Source of the DNA: Dehalococcoidia bacterium
GTDB lineage: Bacteria; Chloroflexota; Dehalococcoidia; Dehalococcoidales; BS750m-G39
DNA length: 14,274 nt
NCBI GenBank assembly: GCA_030616265.1
Contig: JAUWXS010000007.1
Span: 1 to 14,274, forward strand
Direction: 5' to 3'
Below the pieces are notes generated by a model. That model was given only the letters and a program-made list of their open reading frames with translations. It was not told the DNA's origin and made no database searches. Shown here piece by piece: positions 13,472 through 14,274 of the stretch. How positions within the stretch are numbered: the stretch's first letter is position 1; every line of letters starts with the position of its first letter. The position numbers and the translations under genes are program-made.

Positions 13472-13548
13472 GCGCTTGTAGCTCAGTAGGATAGAGCGCA
13501 GCCCTGCGGAGGCTGAGGCCGTGGGTTCGAGACCCGCCAAGCGCACCA
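13472..13548 (+). tRNA. tRNA-Arg, anticodon GCG
   Basis: The 77-base cloverleaf has acceptor stem GCGCTTG/CAAGCGC, D stem GCTC/GAGC, anticodon stem CAGCC/GGCTG and T stem GTGGG/CCCGC. The seven-base loop CTGCGGA has T33 in place and puts the anticodon GCG at 13506-13508. ACCA is encoded at the 3' end. GCG reads CGC (and CGU by wobble), both Arg. Most bacteria use an ACG anticodon deaminated to ICG for these codons, so the G34 form is unusual. It lies 11 bases after tRNA-Leu. Confidence 0.95.
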
Positions 13549-13560
13549 TATTGAAAGGGC

Positions 13561-13586
13561 ACCCAAAAGTCTTCGACTTTTTGGGT
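13561..13586 (+). other. Hairpin between tRNA-Arg and tRNA-Val
   Basis: ACCCAAAAGTC (13561-13571) pairs with GACTTTTTGGGT (13575-13586) across a TTC loop, an 11-bp stem with one bulged T. No T-tract follows, and tRNA-Val begins seven bases later, so it is not a canonical terminator. It may shape tRNA processing by acting as a spacer between the two precursors. Confidence 0.7.
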
Positions 13587-13592
13587 AATGTA

Positions 13593-13669
13593 GGGCGGTT
13601 AGCTCAGTTGGTTAGAGCGTCTGCTTTACACGCAGAAGGTCAGAGGTTCAAGTCCTCTACCGCCCACCA
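13593..13669 (+). tRNA. tRNA-Val, anticodon TAC
   Basis: The 77-base cloverleaf has acceptor stem GGGCGGT/ACCGCCC, D stem GCTC/GAGC, anticodon stem TCTGC/GCAGA with loop TTTACAC, and T stem AGAGG/CCTCT around TTCAAGT. The anticodon TAC lies at 13627-13629, and ACCA is encoded. It reads GUA and, if U34 is modified, other Val codons. It is the last gene of the tRNA cluster and the one adjacent to the putative integrase scar. Confidence 0.96.
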
Positions 13670-13678
13670 TAGCCTCAC

Positions 13679-13697
13679 TCCTTGCTCTCTGCGAGGA
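13679..13697 (+). other. Trailer hairpin after tRNA-Val
   Basis: TCCTTGC (13679-13685) pairs with GCGAGGA (13691-13697), seven pairs including one G-T wobble, with a TCTCT loop. It lies nine bases after the tRNA-Val CCA end. AATTAATC and seven A residues follow rather than a T-tract. It might stop or stabilise the tRNA transcript, but it is not a textbook terminator. The rest of the gap to 13806 holds only a short direct repeat and no gene that I can support. Confidence 0.45.
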
Positions 13698-13809
13698 AAT
13701 TAATCAAAAAAAGGGCACCTGCTTTCCCCAAAATGCACGCAATGTAGCGCAAAGTCGTAGCCGGTTATCCAATCAAGGTTTAAGCTATCAGTGTAAGGGG
13801 TTTGAGGTG

Positions 13810-13902
13810 ATGACACTTCAAGACGCACTGGTAGCCTATAAAACCTATGCCAGGGCCGAAGGTAAGAGTCTAAAGCCCGTCGCCTGGGTTGTCTCCAGCG
13901 TG
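13810..13902 (+). pseudogene. Truncated tyrosine recombinase (integrase) N-terminus, putative
   Basis: ATG 13810 follows AAGGGG (13795-13800) by nine bases; an adjacent in-frame GTG lies at 13807. The first ~30 residues read MTLQDALVAYKTYARAEGKS then LKPVAWVVSSV. This resembles the N-terminal core-binding (SAM-like) domain of phage-type integrases, with its usual Y-x-x-Y-A-x-x-x-GKS-x-x-T/P-x-x-W pattern. The similarity stops near 13902. The frame stays open to 14028, but that part lies antisense to the end of the DegV-like gene and has no integrase character. No catalytic Arg/His/Tyr residues remain, so it cannot be functional. Location 141 bases after tRNA-Val, same strand, fits a tRNA-targeting element. 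The family call is from memory of similar proteins and is moderate. Confidence 0.5.
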
Positions 13903-13908
13903 AGTCTC

Positions 13909-14274
13909 CTACCCGGACTCGGGTCGCAGAAGGCGGGTGGGGCAGAAAGCAACGCCCAAGGCGCCCGGGCCGGCTATATAGGCCATAATTGGGCTAAACT
14001 GACCGAGCCATACCTGTGTGCACGGTAACTGACCGCTAATCCGTGCCGCGAGTTGCTCCACCTCTTTCGAGTAACCGCTGTGCATGACGATAGCCGTCAC
14101 CGGCGTGTGTCCTACTTTTTCGGACGTTACCTTGATGAGGCGTTTGATACCTGCTTCCATGCTCCTATGCAGAGAGACCATCCTTACTCTGCCACTAGCA
14201 ATGGTGACGAGGGCCTTGATGCTGAGTAGAGTTCCGACCCCGGCCAGCACTCTAGGAAGGCGCCCGGTTCTGGC
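13909..14274 (-). CDS. DegV/FakB-family fatty-acid-binding protein, C-terminal part (5' end outside window)
   Basis: The minus-strand frame is open from the window edge at 14274 to a stop at 13909-13911, giving 121 residues. It begins ARTGRLPRVLAGVGTLLSIK and continues ALVTIASGRV, then TPVTAIVMHSGYSKEVEQLA and ends near AGPGALGVAFCP. This is the order seen in the C-terminal lobe of DegV proteins: RxGRI-like turn, SLLxIKP, an HA/HSG strand and THTGPGALGVAF. DegV (FakB) proteins bind a fatty acid and present it to the kinase FakA for phospholipid synthesis. Here the usual His of the THTGPG motif is replaced (AYIAGPG), so ligand binding may differ or the copy may be decaying. The N-terminal half lies beyond the window. 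Confidence 0.75.
   Translation of the reverse strand, partial: ARTGRLPRVLAGVGTLLSIKALVTIASGRVRMVSLHRSMEAGIKRLIKVTSEKVGHTPVTAIVMHSGYSKEVEQLAARISGQLPCTQVWLGQFSPIMAYIAGPGALGVAFCPTRLLRPESG

Noticed and set aside
13521..13703. Plus-strand 60-codon frame over the tRNA region
   Set aside because: It crosses the end of tRNA-Arg and all of tRNA-Val. The structured RNAs explain the sequence.
13706..13731. Terminator for the minus-strand DegV-like gene, from the seven-A run read as T's on the minus strand
   Set aside because: The sequence before the run forms only a three- to four-pair stem, too weak to call.
13748..13790. Degenerate tRNA or att copy after tRNA-Val, suggested by AGGTTTAAGC resembling the T arm
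   Set aside because: The match to the tRNA-Val T arm is short and imperfect, and no acceptor stem can be paired.
1..14274. CRISPR array, toxin-antitoxin pair, defence island or biosynthetic cluster
   Set aside because: No spaced repeats, no small paired toxin-like frames and no enzyme cluster are visible. Nearly all of the window is explained by housekeeping genes.

Overview
This window is the 3' two thirds of a bacterial S10/spc/alpha ribosomal protein supercluster, followed by a small tRNA cluster and a short accessory junction. It carries no intact novel system that I can recognise. The gene order from rpsC through truA-rplM-rpsI, the zinc-binding forms of S14, L36, S4, L24 and adenylate kinase, and the general look of the proteins suggest Chloroflexota, possibly near Dehalococcoidia. 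That placement is inference from memory of family sequences, not a computed result. The DNA looks moderately GC-rich, and GTG and TTG starts are frequent.

Region 1 (1-13307) is one dense plus-strand array: rpsC (5' end outside the window), rplP, rpmC, rpsQ, rplN, rplX, rplE, rpsN, rpsH, rplF, rplR, rpsE, rpmD, rplO, secY, adk, map, infA, rpmJ, rpsM, rpsK, rpsD, rpoA, rplQ, truA, rplM and rpsI. Genes overlap or lie within about 40 bases of each other, which fits cotranscription and translational coupling. The array builds both ribosomal subunits and adds the SecY export channel, a nucleotide-balancing kinase, N-terminal methionine removal, initiation factor IF1, the RNA polymerase alpha subunit and a tRNA pseudouridine synthase. 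The odd features are long low-complexity charged C-terminal tails on S3 (about 180 residues, acidic-basic-acidic, with exact DNA repeats) and on S17 (about 85 residues), and a 41-base overlap of rpsC with rplP.

Region 2 (13308-13669) has a near-consensus sigma70-type promoter and then three tRNA genes with encoded CCA: Leu(CAG), Arg(GCG) and Val(TAC). The GCG anticodon is uncommon in bacteria, which usually read CGU/CGC with an ACG (inosine) tRNA. A hairpin lies between the Arg and Val genes, and short direct repeats flank tRNA-Val.

Region 3 (13670-14274) begins just after tRNA-Val. About 140 bases downstream is a start codon with a ribosome binding site leading into roughly 30 codons that resemble the N-terminus of a tyrosine recombinase. 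That reading breaks off at the 3' end of a convergent minus-strand gene, a DegV/FakB-like protein whose 5' end is outside the window. This looks like a scar of a mobile element that used tRNA-Val as its target.
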